NCBI GenBank assembly: GCA_934561555.1
Contig: CAKTGQ010000029.1
Location: forward strand, 1-19,808
Origin: an uncultured Faecalibacterium sp.
GTDB lineage: Bacteria; Bacillota; Clostridia; Oscillospirales; Ruminococcaceae
Direction: 5' to 3'
DNA length: 19,808 bases
Shown here: piece by piece, positions 8,085 to 16,528 of the stretch
Layout of the letters: every line of letters starts with the position of its first letter
Position numbering within the stretch: the stretch's first letter is position 1
The notes under the pieces: model-generated
Database searches by the model: none
Seen by the model: only the letters and a program-made list of their open reading frames with translations
Told to the model about the DNA's origin: nothing
Program-made: the position numbers and the translations under genes

Positions 8085-8933
8085 TTAGTTCTCCGCGCCG
8101 GCCACGATCTCGGTGATCTCCTGCGTGATAGCAGCCTGACGGGCACGGTTATAATACAGGTTGAGATGGTCGATCATCTCACCGGCGTTCTTGGTGGCAG
8201 CGTCCATGGCGGTGCGGCGGGCAGCCAGTTCACTGGCTACGCTCTCGCACACGGCACCGTAGACGACACCCGCCACATACTCCGGGATGATCGCGCTGAA
8301 TACTTCCTCGCTGCTGGGCTTGTACAGGATCTGACTGCGGCGCGCCTCCGCCTTCTGCTGCTCGGTGGGCTCCATGGCCAGCGGCAGCACCTCGATGGAG
8401 ACAGCCGTCTGAGTCATCATGGAATCGAACCGGGTGTAGCAGAGCTTTACGGCGTCAAACTCGCCCTTGCGGTAGCCTTCGGTGATCTGGCGCGCCAGCT
8501 GGAAGCACTGTCCCACCGAAATATCGGCGGCCAGCAGCACCTCCTGCGTGAACAGTTCGGCCTCGTGGTGGGCAAAGTATTCTGCCGAGCGCTTGCCGAT
8601 AGGCAGCACCTCCACGTTGCCGCTTTCCTGTGCGGCCAGCTTGAGCACGTTGGCGTTGTAACCGCCGGCAAGGCCGCGGTCACCGGCAATGACCACCAGC
8701 AGCGTGCGCTTGATCTCGCTGCGGCGCAGGTAGGGGTTGCGGGCCCGGGGGTCCGCTGCCGCGATCTCGGTCAGGGTCTTGTACAGCGTTTCAAAATAGG
8801 GTCGGCTGTGCTCGACCCGCTCCTTGGCACGGCGCATTTTGGAGGAAGCCACCAGCTCCATGGCCTTGGTGATCTGCATGGTGCTCTCTACGCTTTTGAT
8901 GCGCAGCTTGATGTCCTTCATGGAACCAGCCAT
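8085..8933 (-). CDS. atpG: ATP synthase F1 gamma subunit
   Basis: Rotor shaft of F1, turning inside the alpha3beta3 head. The 282-residue protein begins with the conserved N-terminal helix (SMKDIKLRIKSVESTMQITKAMELVASSKMRRA, residues 4-36), has GDRGLAGGYN (84-93) at the start of the Rossmann-like domain, and ends with the C-terminal helix containing MDAATKNAGEMIDHL and YNRARQAAITQEITEI. These two helices form the coiled-coil shaft. The ATG at 8933 follows AAGGAGG at eight bases, 19 bases after the atpA stop. The stop codon directly touches the repeat-like element at 8038-8084. Confidence 0.97.
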   Translation of the reverse strand: MAGSMKDIKLRIKSVESTMQITKAMELVASSKMRRAKERVEHSRPYFETLYKTLTEIAAADPRARNPYLRRSEIKRTLLVVIAGDRGLAGGYNANVLKLAAQESGNVEVLPIGKRSAEYFAHHEAELFTQEVLLAADISVGQCFQLARQITEGYRKGEFDAVKLCYTRFDSMMTQTAVSIEVLPLAMEPTEQQKAEARRSQILYKPSSEEVFSAIIPEYVAGVVYGAVCESVASELAARRTAMDAATKNAGEMIDHLNLYYNRARQAAITQEITEIVAGAEN

Positions 8934-8952
8934 GCGTTACGCCTCCTTCCCT

Positions 8953-10473
8953 TTAATGCGCCTTGACAAAGCTTTCGGTGTACCGGGTCAGCACGGCTTT
9001 GAGCTGCTCCTCGGTGTCCTTATCCAGATTGCCGGTGGTGCGGATGGTGTCCATCACGGCAGCCCCGGCGGCATCGTTGTCCAGATACTCGTACAGGCTC
9101 TTCTCGTACTCGGCCACGTTCGGCACCTTGACGTTGACAAGGTAATCGTGGATGGTGGCGTACAGGATGGCGACCTGCTTTTCCACAGGCACGGGCGCGG
9201 AGCGGTTCTGCTTGAGCACCTCCACGATGCGCTCGCCCTGTGCCAAACGCGCCTTGGTGTCGGCGTCCAGATCAGAGCCGAACTGCGCAAAGGACTGCAG
9301 CTCGCGGTACTGGGAGTAGATCAGCTTCAGGGTACCGGCAACCTTCTTCATGGCCTTGATCTGGGCGTTGCCGCCGACACGGGACACCGAGATACCGGGG
9401 TTGACTGCCGGCATGACGCCGGAGTGGAACAACTCGGTCTCAAGGAAGATCTGACCATCGGTGATGGAGATGACGTTAGTGGGAATGTAGGCGGAAACGT
9501 CGCCCGCCTGCGTCTCGATGATGGGCAGAGCCGTCAGGCTGCCGCCGCCCAGCTCGTTAGAAAGCTTGGCAGCGCGCTCCAGCAGACGGGAGTGCAGATA
9601 GAAAACGTCGCCGGGGTAAGCCTCGCGTCCCGGGGGACGGCGGATCAGCAGCGACAGGGCGCGGTAAGCCACGGCGTGCTTGGAAAGGTCATCGTAAATG
9701 ATGAGGACGTGCTTGCCCTGCTGCATGAAGTATTCGCCCATGGCGCAGCCGGAGTAGGGGGCGATATACTGCAGGGGGGACAGCTCGGAAGCAGTAGCGG
9801 ACACCACGATGGTGTAGCCCATGGCACCGGCTTCGGTCAGGCTCTGCACAAGGTTTGCCACGGTAGAGCGCTTCTGACCGATGGCAACGTAAATGCAGAT
9901 GACGTCCTTGCCCTTCTGGTTGATGATGGTATCGGAGGCGATGGTGGTCTTGCCGGTCTGGCGGTCACCGATAATCAGCTCGCGCTGGCCGCGTCCGATA
10001 GGGATCATGGAGTCGATGGCCTTGATACCGGTCTGCAGTGGCTCTTTGACGGGCTGGCGCTCGATGATGCCGGGCGCGCGGCTCTCGATGGCGCGGTACT
10101 CGGTGGTCTCGATGGGGCCTGCGCCGTCGATGGGCTGACCCAGTGCGTTGACCACGCGGCCGATCATGGCATCGCCCACCGGCACGGAGACTACCTTGCC
10201 GGTGCGCTTGACGATGCTGCCTTCTTTGATGCCGGCATCCGAGCCCAGCAGCACGATGGAAACGGTATTTTCCTCAAGGTTCTGGGCCATACCGTATTCG
10301 CCGTTGTCAAACTGGAGCAGCTCGCCTGCCATGCACTTTTCCAGACCGCTGGCCCGGGCGATGCCGTCGCCCACCATAATGACCGTGCCGGTCTCGCTCT
10401 GCTCGATGGCATTTTCGTAATGCTTGATCTGCGCACGGATGATCTTGGAGATCTCTTCAGGTTTCAGTTGCAT
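8953..10473 (-). CDS. atpA: ATP synthase F1 alpha subunit
   Basis: Non-catalytic nucleotide-binding subunit, three copies in the F1 head. Numbering from the ATG at 10473 gives 506 residues, the standard length, starting [12 protein letters not shown] like family members. Visible are the P-loop GDRQTGKT (169-176), [11 protein letters not shown] (257-267), and the signature [11 protein letters not shown] (355-365), whose last Arg is the arginine finger reaching the beta active site. The frame also offers a TTG at 10494 (seven residues longer), but family alignment favours 10473. Neither start has a strong ribosome site (only GAGTGGTG about 11 bases upstream), which is odd for an abundant subunit. 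An 89-base gap with a GC-rich inverted repeat separates it from atpH. Confidence 0.97.
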   Translation of the reverse strand: MQLKPEEISKIIRAQIKHYENAIEQSETGTVIMVGDGIARASGLEKCMAGELLQFDNGEYGMAQNLEENTVSIVLLGSDAGIKEGSIVKRTGKVVSVPVGDAMIGRVVNALGQPIDGAGPIETTEYRAIESRAPGIIERQPVKEPLQTGIKAIDSMIPIGRGQRELIIGDRQTGKTTIASDTIINQKGKDVICIYVAIGQKRSTVANLVQSLTEAGAMGYTIVVSATASELSPLQYIAPYSGCAMGEYFMQQGKHVLIIYDDLSKHAVAYRALSLLIRRPPGREAYPGDVFYLHSRLLERAAKLSNELGGGSLTALPIIETQAGDVSAYIPTNVISITDGQIFLETELFHSGVMPAVNPGISVSRVGGNAQIKAMKKVAGTLKLIYSQYRELQSFAQFGSDLDADTKARLAQGERIVEVLKQNRSAPVPVEKQVAILYATIHDYLVNVKVPNVAEYEKSLYEYLDNDAAGAAVMDTIRTTGNLDKDTEEQLKAVLTRYTESFVKAH

Positions 10474-10531
10474 CTTTGTTTGTTCACCACTCAATTCATA
10501 ATAGTCATTTCGGGTGGAAATTCGTTCTGTG

Positions 10532-10557
10532 CTCTGCCCCGCCTGCGCAGGGCAGGG
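10532..10557. other. GC-rich inverted repeat between atpH and atpA
   Basis: CTCTGCCC (10532-10539) can pair with GGGCAGGG (10550-10557), allowing one G-T wobble. The loop contains the self-complementary CCTGCGCAGG. It begins just after the atpH stop codon, lacks a T run and lies in the leader of the atpA cistron. It may be an mRNA-stabilising or spacing structure; function unknown. Confidence 0.4.
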
Positions 10558-10562
10558 GAATG

Positions 10563-11102
10563 TTACAGAGTGACCGCCGCAATATCCCGGCGCAGGGAGG
10601 CAAGGCGGTTCTGGACGGTGCCGTCCAGCTCGGTGCCCTCGATATCCAGCCGGATACCGCCCAGCACCTTGGCATCCACCTTGGCTTTAAGGTCGATGGT
10701 CTTGCCGGTCAGGCTTTCCAGCTTGGCGTGCAGCGCCGTGCGCTGCTGCTCTGTCAGCGGGACAGCCGAGATGGCTGTGGCTTCCAGAATGCCGTGGGCC
10801 TGATTGTAGCGGATGCGGTAGGCCCGTGCGCAGCCGGACAGCTCCCGCAGGGTGCCCTTCTCGCACAGGATCTTTAAAAAGTTCAGCACATAGAGGTGGA
10901 CCTGCCCGCGCAGGGCTTCGTCCAGCAGGCCGCAGCGCTCCTTTTTGGGGATGCTGGGGGTGCTGAGCAGCCGCAGGTAGTCCGGGTTTTGCTTGAGAAG
11001 CTGTTGCACCTCGTCAAGCTCGCCCAGAATGCGGGTCTCCAGCCCTTCCTCTGCCGCCAGATCGTACAGACTGCCGCCGTACATCTTTGCAGTTTCGGTC
11101 AT
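10563..11102 (-). CDS. atpH: ATP synthase F1 delta subunit
   Basis: Stator subunit that joins the top of F1 to the b-subunit stalk (OSCP homologue). The 179-residue protein has the usual N-terminal helical domain (about 1-105, [13 protein letters not shown], then [12 protein letters not shown]) and a C-terminal domain with the conserved [27 protein letters not shown] (about 148-174), typical of delta. Its ATG overlaps the atpF stop by four bases (ATGA), so translation is coupled. Confidence 0.95.
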   Translation of the reverse strand: MTETAKMYGGSLYDLAAEEGLETRILGELDEVQQLLKQNPDYLRLLSTPSIPKKERCGLLDEALRGQVHLYVLNFLKILCEKGTLRELSGCARAYRIRYNQAHGILEATAISAVPLTEQQRTALHAKLESLTGKTIDLKAKVDAKVLGGIRLDIEGTELDGTVQNRLASLRRDIAAVTL

Positions 11103-11605
11103 GATGCTTCACCCACGTTTTTGATAAATTCGTCGATCAGGTCCTTGTGGTCCTTCTCGCTGATCTCGCGCTCCACCACCTTGGATGCGATCTCCATGGC
11201 GATGCCGCCGATCTCGTCCTTGACCTCGTTCACGGCCTTCTTGCGCTCCTGCGCAATGTCAGCTTCGGCCTTCTGCTTCAGCGCAGCGGCCTGTGCACGA
11301 GCCTCGCCCACGATCTCTTCCGAGCGGGCGGTAGCGGTCTTTTGCGCCGCAGCCACGATCTGGTTGGCCTCGGTGCGGGCGTTCTGCAGGTTCTGCTCGT
11401 ACTCCGCCTTCATGGCCTCGGCCTCGGTGCGCAGCTTCTGCGCATCCGCGATCTCGCTGTCGGCCTTGGCCTTGCGGTCGGCGATCACCTGTTTGATCGG
11501 CTTCAGCAGGAACTTTTTGAAGATGACCAGCTGGATCATCAGGTTGCAGATCTGGGCCAGAAAGGTCCAGCCATCCAGCGTGATCAACGCCTGATACAGT
11601 TCCAT
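11099..11605 (-). CDS. atpF: ATP synthase Fo b subunit
   Basis: Peripheral stalk of the stator. The 168-residue protein has one N-terminal membrane segment (about residues 13-32, TFLAQICNLMIQLVIFKKFL, followed by KPI), then a long uninterrupted charged helix rich in Ala, Lys, Glu and Gln that forms the b-dimer coiled coil, with the delta-binding end at the C terminus. The ATG at 11605 has AAAGGAG six bases upstream. The stop overlaps the atpH start. A single b gene is present with no b' partner, as usual for non-photosynthetic bacteria. Confidence 0.95.
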   Translation of the reverse strand: MELYQALITLDGWTFLAQICNLMIQLVIFKKFLLKPIKQVIADRKAKADSEIADAQKLRTEAEAMKAEYEQNLQNARTEANQIVAAAQKTATARSEEIVGEARAQAAALKQKAEADIAQERKKAVNEVKDEIGGIAMEIASKVVEREISEKDHKDLIDEFIKNVGEAS

Positions 11606-11642
11606 AAGCGTCTCCTTTCGTTATTTTTTCGGATCGGGAGGC

Positions 11643-11975
<333 letters not shown>

Positions 11976-12719
11976 TTAGTCCTCGCCGGCAGCACGTTTG
12001 ATGAAGATCGCGGTCAGGGTACAGAAGATGAACGCCTGAATGCAGCCGCCGAACCAGTCGAAATACAAACCGGTAAAGGCCGGGATGCCGATCTGGAACA
12101 GCTGGATCTGACTCAGGAAGCCCGGCAGCCAGCCAAAGATGACGTGGCTCAGGCTTGCCAGTGCCCAGTACAGCAGTGTGGAGATGACCGTACCGGACAG
12201 GATGTTGCCGAAGTGACGGAACGCCATGCTGACAGGGGTAGAGATCTCCGACAGCACGTTGATGGGTGCCATGATAAAGATCGGATCGAGCAGACCCTTG
12301 AGGTAGGTCAGAATGCCGTTCGTCTTGATCTTGTAGTACATGATCAGAACAAACACCACGATGGCCCACGCTGCCTCGGTGTTCAGGTCGGCCGTGGGGC
12401 TCCACAGGCCAACGACGCTGATCAGGTTGCACCCGACGCTCAGTGCAAAGATGGCACCGATGAGAGGGATATACTGATCGAAGTGGAAGCCCATGTTGTC
12501 GTGCACGAACTGTTCCAGCCGCGTTACGATGAACTCGGCTGCGGCCTGTCGTTTGGACACATTTTCCAGCTTGAGGTCGTGCCCCAGCCAGATGGCAAAA
12601 CCCGAGAGCAGCGCCATGACGATCCAAGTGCTTACCAGGGTCTGGGTGAGTTTGAAATCACCCAGCAGAGGGATATTGGTGTGGATGGTATACAGGATCT
12701 TTGCGCCGTTCAGTTCCAT
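11976..12719 (-). CDS. atpB: ATP synthase Fo a subunit
   Basis: Membrane stator that forms the ion half-channels beside the c-ring. The 247-residue protein has five or six hydrophobic helices. The essential arginine is R168 in SMAFRHFGNILSG, inside the long conserved helix, with the companion motif PINVLSEIS (152-160). SPTADLNTEAAWA (107-119) is the conserved entry to a middle helix. The ATG at 12719 directly abuts the stop codon of atpI (no gap), so it is translated by coupling. A C-terminal helix with FIKRAAGED ends the protein. Confidence 0.96.
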   Translation of the reverse strand: MELNGAKILYTIHTNIPLLGDFKLTQTLVSTWIVMALLSGFAIWLGHDLKLENVSKRQAAAEFIVTRLEQFVHDNMGFHFDQYIPLIGAIFALSVGCNLISVVGLWSPTADLNTEAAWAIVVFVLIMYYKIKTNGILTYLKGLLDPIFIMAPINVLSEISTPVSMAFRHFGNILSGTVISTLLYWALASLSHVIFGWLPGFLSQIQLFQIGIPAFTGLYFDWFGGCIQAFIFCTLTAIFIKRAAGED

Positions 12720-13223
12720 TTATTCTTGTTCACCCCCTTCGTCACGGGGCTGCACCGCAGACGCCTCGGCGGGGGCGGGGTCATCTTCCACAGCGATGTC
12801 CACCGGCTCCTGCGGGGGCGTGAGCGGCTTGTACTTCCCGGTTATCTGGAGATAATAGATCGTAACTCTGGGGAACAGCAGCGGCAGAACGCCTGCAAAC
12901 GCCTGGAAACAGGGAGCCGCAATGGCTATGATGATCCACAGCGCCTGCAGCAGCATTCTTGTATTATAGGATATCTGCAGCTGCGCTTTACGCTTTTTTT
13001 CGTCCGGCTCGTCAATGACCTTCTGCACCACAAAGCAGATGCCGGCAAAGTTGCCGATCGCCACCAGCGCACCGATGATGCCGCCCAGCAGCACCCGGTA
13101 GTCAAAGACTACCCAGCCCACCAGATGCAGTGCTGCAAACACCACCCACATCACGGCGGTGCATAAGGACACGCCGCAGGCGATGCGCAGCAGCTCCCTT
13201 TTGGATTCCGGCTGCAATTTCAT
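12720..13223 (-). CDS. atpI: ATP synthase subunit I (c-ring assembly, AtpI-like)
   Basis: A 167-residue membrane protein at the usual atpI position between atpZ and atpB. Four hydrophobic segments are visible (about residues 11-35, 44-66, 89-107 and 109-123). AtpI proteins assist assembly of the c-ring and are not part of the finished enzyme. Sequence conservation in this family is low, so the call rests on topology and operon position. Unusual is a C-terminal soluble tail of some 38 residues (about 130-167) rich in Pro, Glu, Asp and Ala, longer than I expect for AtpI. The ATG at 13223 follows GGAGGT at eight bases. Confidence 0.8.
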   Translation of the reverse strand: MKLQPESKRELLRIACGVSLCTAVMWVVFAALHLVGWVVFDYRVLLGGIIGALVAIGNFAGICFVVQKVIDEPDEKKRKAQLQISYNTRMLLQALWIIIAIAAPCFQAFAGVLPLLFPRVTIYYLQITGKYKPLTPPQEPVDIAVEDDPAPAEASAVQPRDEGGEQE

Positions 13224-13238
13224 AAAAACGGACCTCCA

Positions 13239-13499
13239 TTACTGGTGGGAGTTAAAGCCCACCCGATGATTTTTTTCGTGTTTGGAGCGCTCCAGCCGTT
13301 CCTTGCAGAACACCCAGAAGTTCTGCGCCCCGGCGGCAAGCCCCAGACCAATAGCGGGCAAAAACAGCCATTCCGGCCAGCCCCAGTGCTCCACGGCCCA
13401 CCAGCACCCGGCAAGGCAGAGCACCAGCGGCAGCAGCATATTCAGCCCCAGCTGGGTCAGCCAGACCAGATCTTCCAAAGCTTTATACCAGCCCTTCAA
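13239..13499 (-). CDS. atpZ: AtpZ-like small membrane protein, first gene of the atp operon
   Basis: A small protein with two hydrophobic segments (about residues 15-35 and 43-62) joined by a short Trp-rich loop (VEHWGWPEWL) and followed by a basic tail. This matches the AtpZ/"ATPase gene 1" proteins that precede atpI in many Firmicute operons; AtpZ works with AtpI in c-ring/Fo assembly or Mg2+/Ca2+ handling. I chose the TTG at 13499 (86 residues), which has AAAGGAG 11 bases upstream. The frame stays open to a TTG at 13577, but that lies about ten bases from the predicted transcription start and would have no ribosome site in the mRNA. The stop is 15 bases before the atpI ATG. Function is by family and position. 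Confidence 0.72.
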   Translation of the reverse strand: MKGWYKALEDLVWLTQLGLNMLLPLVLCLAGCWWAVEHWGWPEWLFLPAIGLGLAAGAQNFWVFCKERLERSKHEKNHRVGFNSHQ

Positions 13500-13593
13500 G
13501 TCCTGTGCCGCTCCTTTCTGCGGGTGCTGCCTGCGTTCCAGTATCTGGAAGCCTTGCCAGAGATGGACAGGCAGCAAAAAATTCTATGCTCCC

Positions 13594-13622
13594 AGTATAC
13601 TTCAAAGCGTTGGATATTGCAA
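13594..13622 (-). promoter_or_regulatory. Main promoter of the ATP synthase operon
   Basis: On the minus strand TTGCAA (13622-13617) and TATACT (13599-13594) are separated by exactly 17 bases. Transcription would start near 13587, giving an ~88-base leader to the TTG start of atpZ at 13499. A second possible promoter, TTAACA-16-TATATT, lies upstream at 13665-13638. The gene-free stretch 13500-13817 holds these promoters, an inverted repeat and the glg terminator. Confidence 0.75.
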
Positions 13623-13637
13623 TCAATTCTCCACCGA

Positions 13638-13665
13638 AATATAGTAAAATTTCATAGTTTGTTAA
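13638..13665 (-). promoter_or_regulatory. Possible second atp promoter
   Basis: On the minus strand TTAACA (13665-13660), a 16-base spacer and TATATT (13643-13638) form a reasonable sigma-70 type promoter in AT-rich DNA about 45 bases upstream of the stronger one. Confidence 0.4.
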
Positions 13666-13722
13666 GACTAATTCCATAAATGTGCGGCTATAACACACAT
13701 TGTGCGCCTGCGGCCACATCAT

Positions 13723-13751
13723 TGCACAAACTTTGCAGAAAAGTTTGTGCA
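13723..13751. repeat. 12-bp perfect inverted repeat upstream of the atp promoters
   Basis: TGCACAAACTTT (13723-13734) and AAAGTTTGTGCA (13740-13751) are perfect inverted arms around a five-base centre. It lies between the glg terminator and the atp promoters, with no T run on either strand. It could be an operator for a dimeric regulator, or a second structure at the end of the glg transcript. Confidence 0.7.
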
Positions 13752-13757
13752 GAGTGT

Positions 13758-13792
13758 AAAAAGGGGCTGCCGCACGTTTGTGCGGCAGCCCC
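13758..13792 (-). terminator. Rho-independent terminator of the glg operon
   Basis: On the minus strand a perfect 13-bp GC-rich stem (13792-13780 with 13775-13763) with a four-base loop runs into five T residues (13762-13758). It starts about 25 bases after the glgA stop codon. Confidence 0.93.
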
Positions 13793-13817
13793 GGCGGGTG
13801 CTTTGGGATCTAGGCGC

Positions 13818-15236
13818 TTACCAGAGGTTTGCGGTCTCGTTGTACAGACCCTCGTAGCTCTTGGCGGAAACGTCCCAGCTGAAATCGCACTCCATGCAGT
13901 GACGCACGAGGTTCTTCCAGTTTTCCTTGTTGTTGTAGGCATCCTGTGCGTTGCAGCAGGCCACATACAGCTCGTGGGCGTTGTAACCGGCAAAGGTAAA
14001 GCCGTTGCCGTCACCCATGGTGCTGTCGTGGATGGAGTCGCGCAGACCGCCGGTCTCGCGGACGATGGGAGGTGTGCCGTAGCGGCAGGCCACCATCTGT
14101 GCCAGACCGCAGGGCTCGCTCTTGGAGGGCATGATGAAGGCGTCTGCACCGGCGTAGATCTCCTGCGAGAGCTTGGGCTCGAAGCCGATGTAGGTGCCTA
14201 CGCGGCCCGGGTGACGGGCGCACAGGTCGGAGAAGAAGTTCTCGTACTGGCCCTCGCCGCTGCCCAGAATGACCAGCTGGATGCCGCGGTCTACCAGACC
14301 GTCGGCGATGCTCTGCACAAGGTCAAAGCCCTTCATGCCCACCATGCGGCTGACCATGCCAAAGACGGGGCTGCCGTCTTTGTTCAGACCGAACTTGTCC
14401 TGCAAAGCTTCCTTGCACTTGGCCTTGCCGGTCTCAAAGGTCTTGATGCTGTAATTGGCGGGGATGTTCTTGTCGGTAGCGGGGTCGTTGGCGTCCATGT
14501 CGATGCCGTTCAGGATGCCGCACAGCTTGTACTGCTTCTCACGCAGCAGAGCGTCCAGACCGTAGCTGAACCACGGGTCCAAAATCTCCTGTGCGTAGGT
14601 GGGGCTGACGGTGGTGATCTTGTCGGCGGTCTCGAAGGCGCCCTTCATGAAGTTGGCGCAGCCGTCGTACTCCACGATATGCTGGTCCCGGTGGCCGATG
14701 CCGCAGGTGTCCTCCAGAATATCGGTGCCGTACTTGCCCTGATAGGCAATGTTGTGGATGGTGAACACGGTCTTGATGCGGTTGAACTTGTCCAGATGAC
14801 GGTAGTACAGGTTCAGGTACACCGGCACCAGAGCGGTCTGCCAGTCGTTGCAGTTGATGATATCGGGGGTGAAGTCGATGTAGAACAAAGTCTCCAGCAC
14901 GGCGCGGGAGAAGAAGGCGAAGCGCTCGCCGTCATCGTAGAAGCCGTACAGACCGCGGCGCTTGAAGTAATACTCGTTGTCCAGGAAGTAGTAGGTCACG
15001 CCGTCCACATCGGCCTTGAACAGGCCGCAGTACTGGCTGCGCCAGCCCACAGGCACGGAGTAGTTGGTAACGTATTCCAGCTTATCGCGGAACTTCAAAT
15101 CGCCGTACAGGGGCATGATGACGCGGGCGTCCACGCCGTCCTTGACCAGCGCTTTGGGCAGAGCACCTGCCACATCGGCCAGACCGCCGGATTTGGCAAA
15201 GGGATTGGCTTCCGAAGCAGCATACAGGATCTTCAT
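13818..15236 (-). CDS. glgA: Glycogen synthase (ADP-glucose, GT5)
   Basis: Adds glucose from ADP-glucose to the end of alpha-1,4-glucan chains. The 472-residue protein has the family length and GT-B layout: the ADP-glucose-binding loop KSGGLADV (residues 15-22, a KTGGL variant), TIHNIAYQG (159-167), ILNGID (241-246) at the start of the C-terminal domain, SRMVGMKGFDL (296-306), and SEPCGLAQM (373-381) with the conserved Glu. The ATG at 15236 has GGAAGGAG eight bases upstream; the frame is open further to 15356, but that adds 40 residues of low-complexity translation from a structured intergenic element. It is the last gene of the glg operon. The 164-base gap to glgD is long for this operon and full of hairpins. 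Confidence 0.96.
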   Translation of the reverse strand: MKILYAASEANPFAKSGGLADVAGALPKALVKDGVDARVIMPLYGDLKFRDKLEYVTNYSVPVGWRSQYCGLFKADVDGVTYYFLDNEYYFKRRGLYGFYDDGERFAFFSRAVLETLFYIDFTPDIINCNDWQTALVPVYLNLYYRHLDKFNRIKTVFTIHNIAYQGKYGTDILEDTCGIGHRDQHIVEYDGCANFMKGAFETADKITTVSPTYAQEILDPWFSYGLDALLREKQYKLCGILNGIDMDANDPATDKNIPANYSIKTFETGKAKCKEALQDKFGLNKDGSPVFGMVSRMVGMKGFDLVQSIADGLVDRGIQLVILGSGEGQYENFFSDLCARHPGRVGTYIGFEPKLSQEIYAGADAFIMPSKSEPCGLAQMVACRYGTPPIVRETGGLRDSIHDSTMGDGNGFTFAGYNAHELYVACCNAQDAYNNKENWKNLVRHCMECDFSWDVSAKSYEGLYNETANLW

Positions 15237-15400
15237 AGGATTCGCTCCTTCCATGATACAGACAGATGTTCGCGCTCCCCGCCGCCATAAAAAGCGGCGC
15301 GAACCTTGCATACAAAAGAGCAGGCGGGGGCACACAGGTGCCCCCGCCCCTCTCAAGAGGGGCTACCGGGGAGGAAGCCGCCCCTATGGATATTGCTCGA
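15237..15400. other. Structured GC-rich intergenic element between glgD and glgA
   Basis: This gap holds three inverted repeats. They are GGCGGGGGCAC / GTGCCCCCGCC (15323-15333 with 15338-15348, 11 bp), GCCCCTC / GAGGGGC (15346-15352 with 15357-15363, 7 bp), and GCCGC / GCGGC (15281-15285 with 15294-15298). The first two share three bases and cannot both form fully. None has a proper T run on the minus strand. It may be a dispersed element inserted in the operon, or a processing/stability site that tunes glgA relative to the upstream genes. Confidence 0.55.
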
Positions 15401-16528
15401 TCAGACGGTGTGGTTCTTCTGGACGTAGACCGGGAAGCTCTCGGTGCCGGACAGCTTTTTGCCGGCAGTGATCTTCACGTTCTTATCGGTGACAACGCAG
15501 TCCAGCTCCACGTTGGGCTCGACCACGGTATCCTGCATCAGGACGCAGTTCTTGACCACAGCACCCTTCTTGACCTTGACGCCGCGGAAGAGCACGCAGT
15601 TCTCCACGGTGCCCTCGATGACGCAGCCGTCGGCCAGAATGGAATTCGAGACCTTGGAGCCGGTGACGTAACGGGTGGGGTTATCGTCGCGGATCTTGGT
15701 GTAGATGGGGCAGCCCTTGGGGAACAGTGCCTCCAGATTCTCGTCCTGGATCAGCTTCAGGTTCTCGTCAAAGTAGCTCTTCATGTCGCAGATATGGGCG
15801 ACATAGCCGGTGTACTCCAGAGCATGGATGTTCAGGATGTTGACGTTGTGTGCCAGAATATCGCGCTCGAAGTAGATCAGGCCGCGGGCGGTAGCGTCCT
15901 TGACCAGCTTGATCAGGGTCTCGCGCTCCAGCACATAGATGTTCAGATCCAGATTCTGCTCGCCGGAGCGGTAATCGTTGAACAGCAGCTCGGTCACGCG
16001 GCCATCGGCATCAATGGTCAGGGTGTAGTTATCGTTCTTGCGGCCCTCGGGGATCTCGGTCTTTTGATAGGCCACGGTCACATCGGCACCGCTGGCCTGA
16101 TGGGCAGCCAGCAGGGCGTTGAAGTCGTAGTTGACGGCGATGTTGGCATCGCTCATGACCACATACTTCTCCTTCTGGTGCTCGAGGAAGTCCAGAATGG
16201 AGCCCAGAGCCTCCACACGGCCGGAGTAGATGCGCACGCCCTTTTCAGCAAAGGGCGGCACGATGTTCAGACCGCCGTGACGGCGGGCCATATCCCACTC
16301 GCGGCCGGTGCCCAGATGATCCATCAGGGAGTGGTAGTTCTTACGCACCACGATGGAAACGTTGGAAATGCCGCAGTTGGCCATGCTGGACAGCACAAAG
16401 TCTACCATGCGGTAACGGCCCGCAAAGGGGATCGAGGCCATAGCGCGCTCGGTCACCAGCTCGGGAACGGTATTGTCATAGCTGTTGGGGAAAATGATAC
16501 CCAACGCATTGGTGTTCTGTCTCAGCAT
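15401..16528 (-). CDS. glgD: GlgD, regulatory partner of ADP-glucose pyrophosphorylase
   Basis: Homologue of GlgC that in Firmicutes pairs with it in a heteromeric ADP-glucose pyrophosphorylase and raises its activity, without being catalytic itself. The 375-residue protein keeps the overall fold: a nucleotidyltransferase-like N-terminal domain ([19 protein letters not shown], about residues 35-53) and a C-terminal left-handed beta helix with hexapeptide-like repeats (about 285-365). The catalytic fingerprint is lost: where GlgC has AGGRGSRL, GlgD reads ALGIIFPNS (8-16), and where GlgC has SGDQ it has MSDANIA. The ATG overlaps the glgC stop by seven bases, giving strict translational coupling and a likely near-equal ratio of the two subunits. 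Confidence 0.95.
   Translation of the reverse strand: MLRQNTNALGIIFPNSYDNTVPELVTERAMASIPFAGRYRMVDFVLSSMANCGISNVSIVVRKNYHSLMDHLGTGREWDMARRHGGLNIVPPFAEKGVRIYSGRVEALGSILDFLEHQKEKYVVMSDANIAVNYDFNALLAAHQASGADVTVAYQKTEIPEGRKNDNYTLTIDADGRVTELLFNDYRSGEQNLDLNIYVLERETLIKLVKDATARGLIYFERDILAHNVNILNIHALEYTGYVAHICDMKSYFDENLKLIQDENLEALFPKGCPIYTKIRDDNPTRYVTGSKVSNSILADGCVIEGTVENCVLFRGVKVKKGAVVKNCVLMQDTVVEPNVELDCVVTDKNVKITAGKKLSGTESFPVYVQKNHTV

Noticed and set aside
8824..10803. Open frame of 659 codons on the plus strand opposite atpA
   Set aside because: Shadow of the alpha-subunit gene; low-complexity Gly/His/Asp/Leu translation with no recognisable domain and no ribosome site.
13723..13751. Second glg terminator
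   Set aside because: The stem is strong but neither strand has a T run after it; the real terminator is the hairpin at 13758-13792.
13680..15290. Open frame of 536 codons on the plus strand opposite glgA
   Set aside because: Val/Ala/Gln-rich antisense translation without motifs; GlgA is unambiguous on the other strand. The same applies to the long plus-strand frames opposite glgD, glgC and cls.
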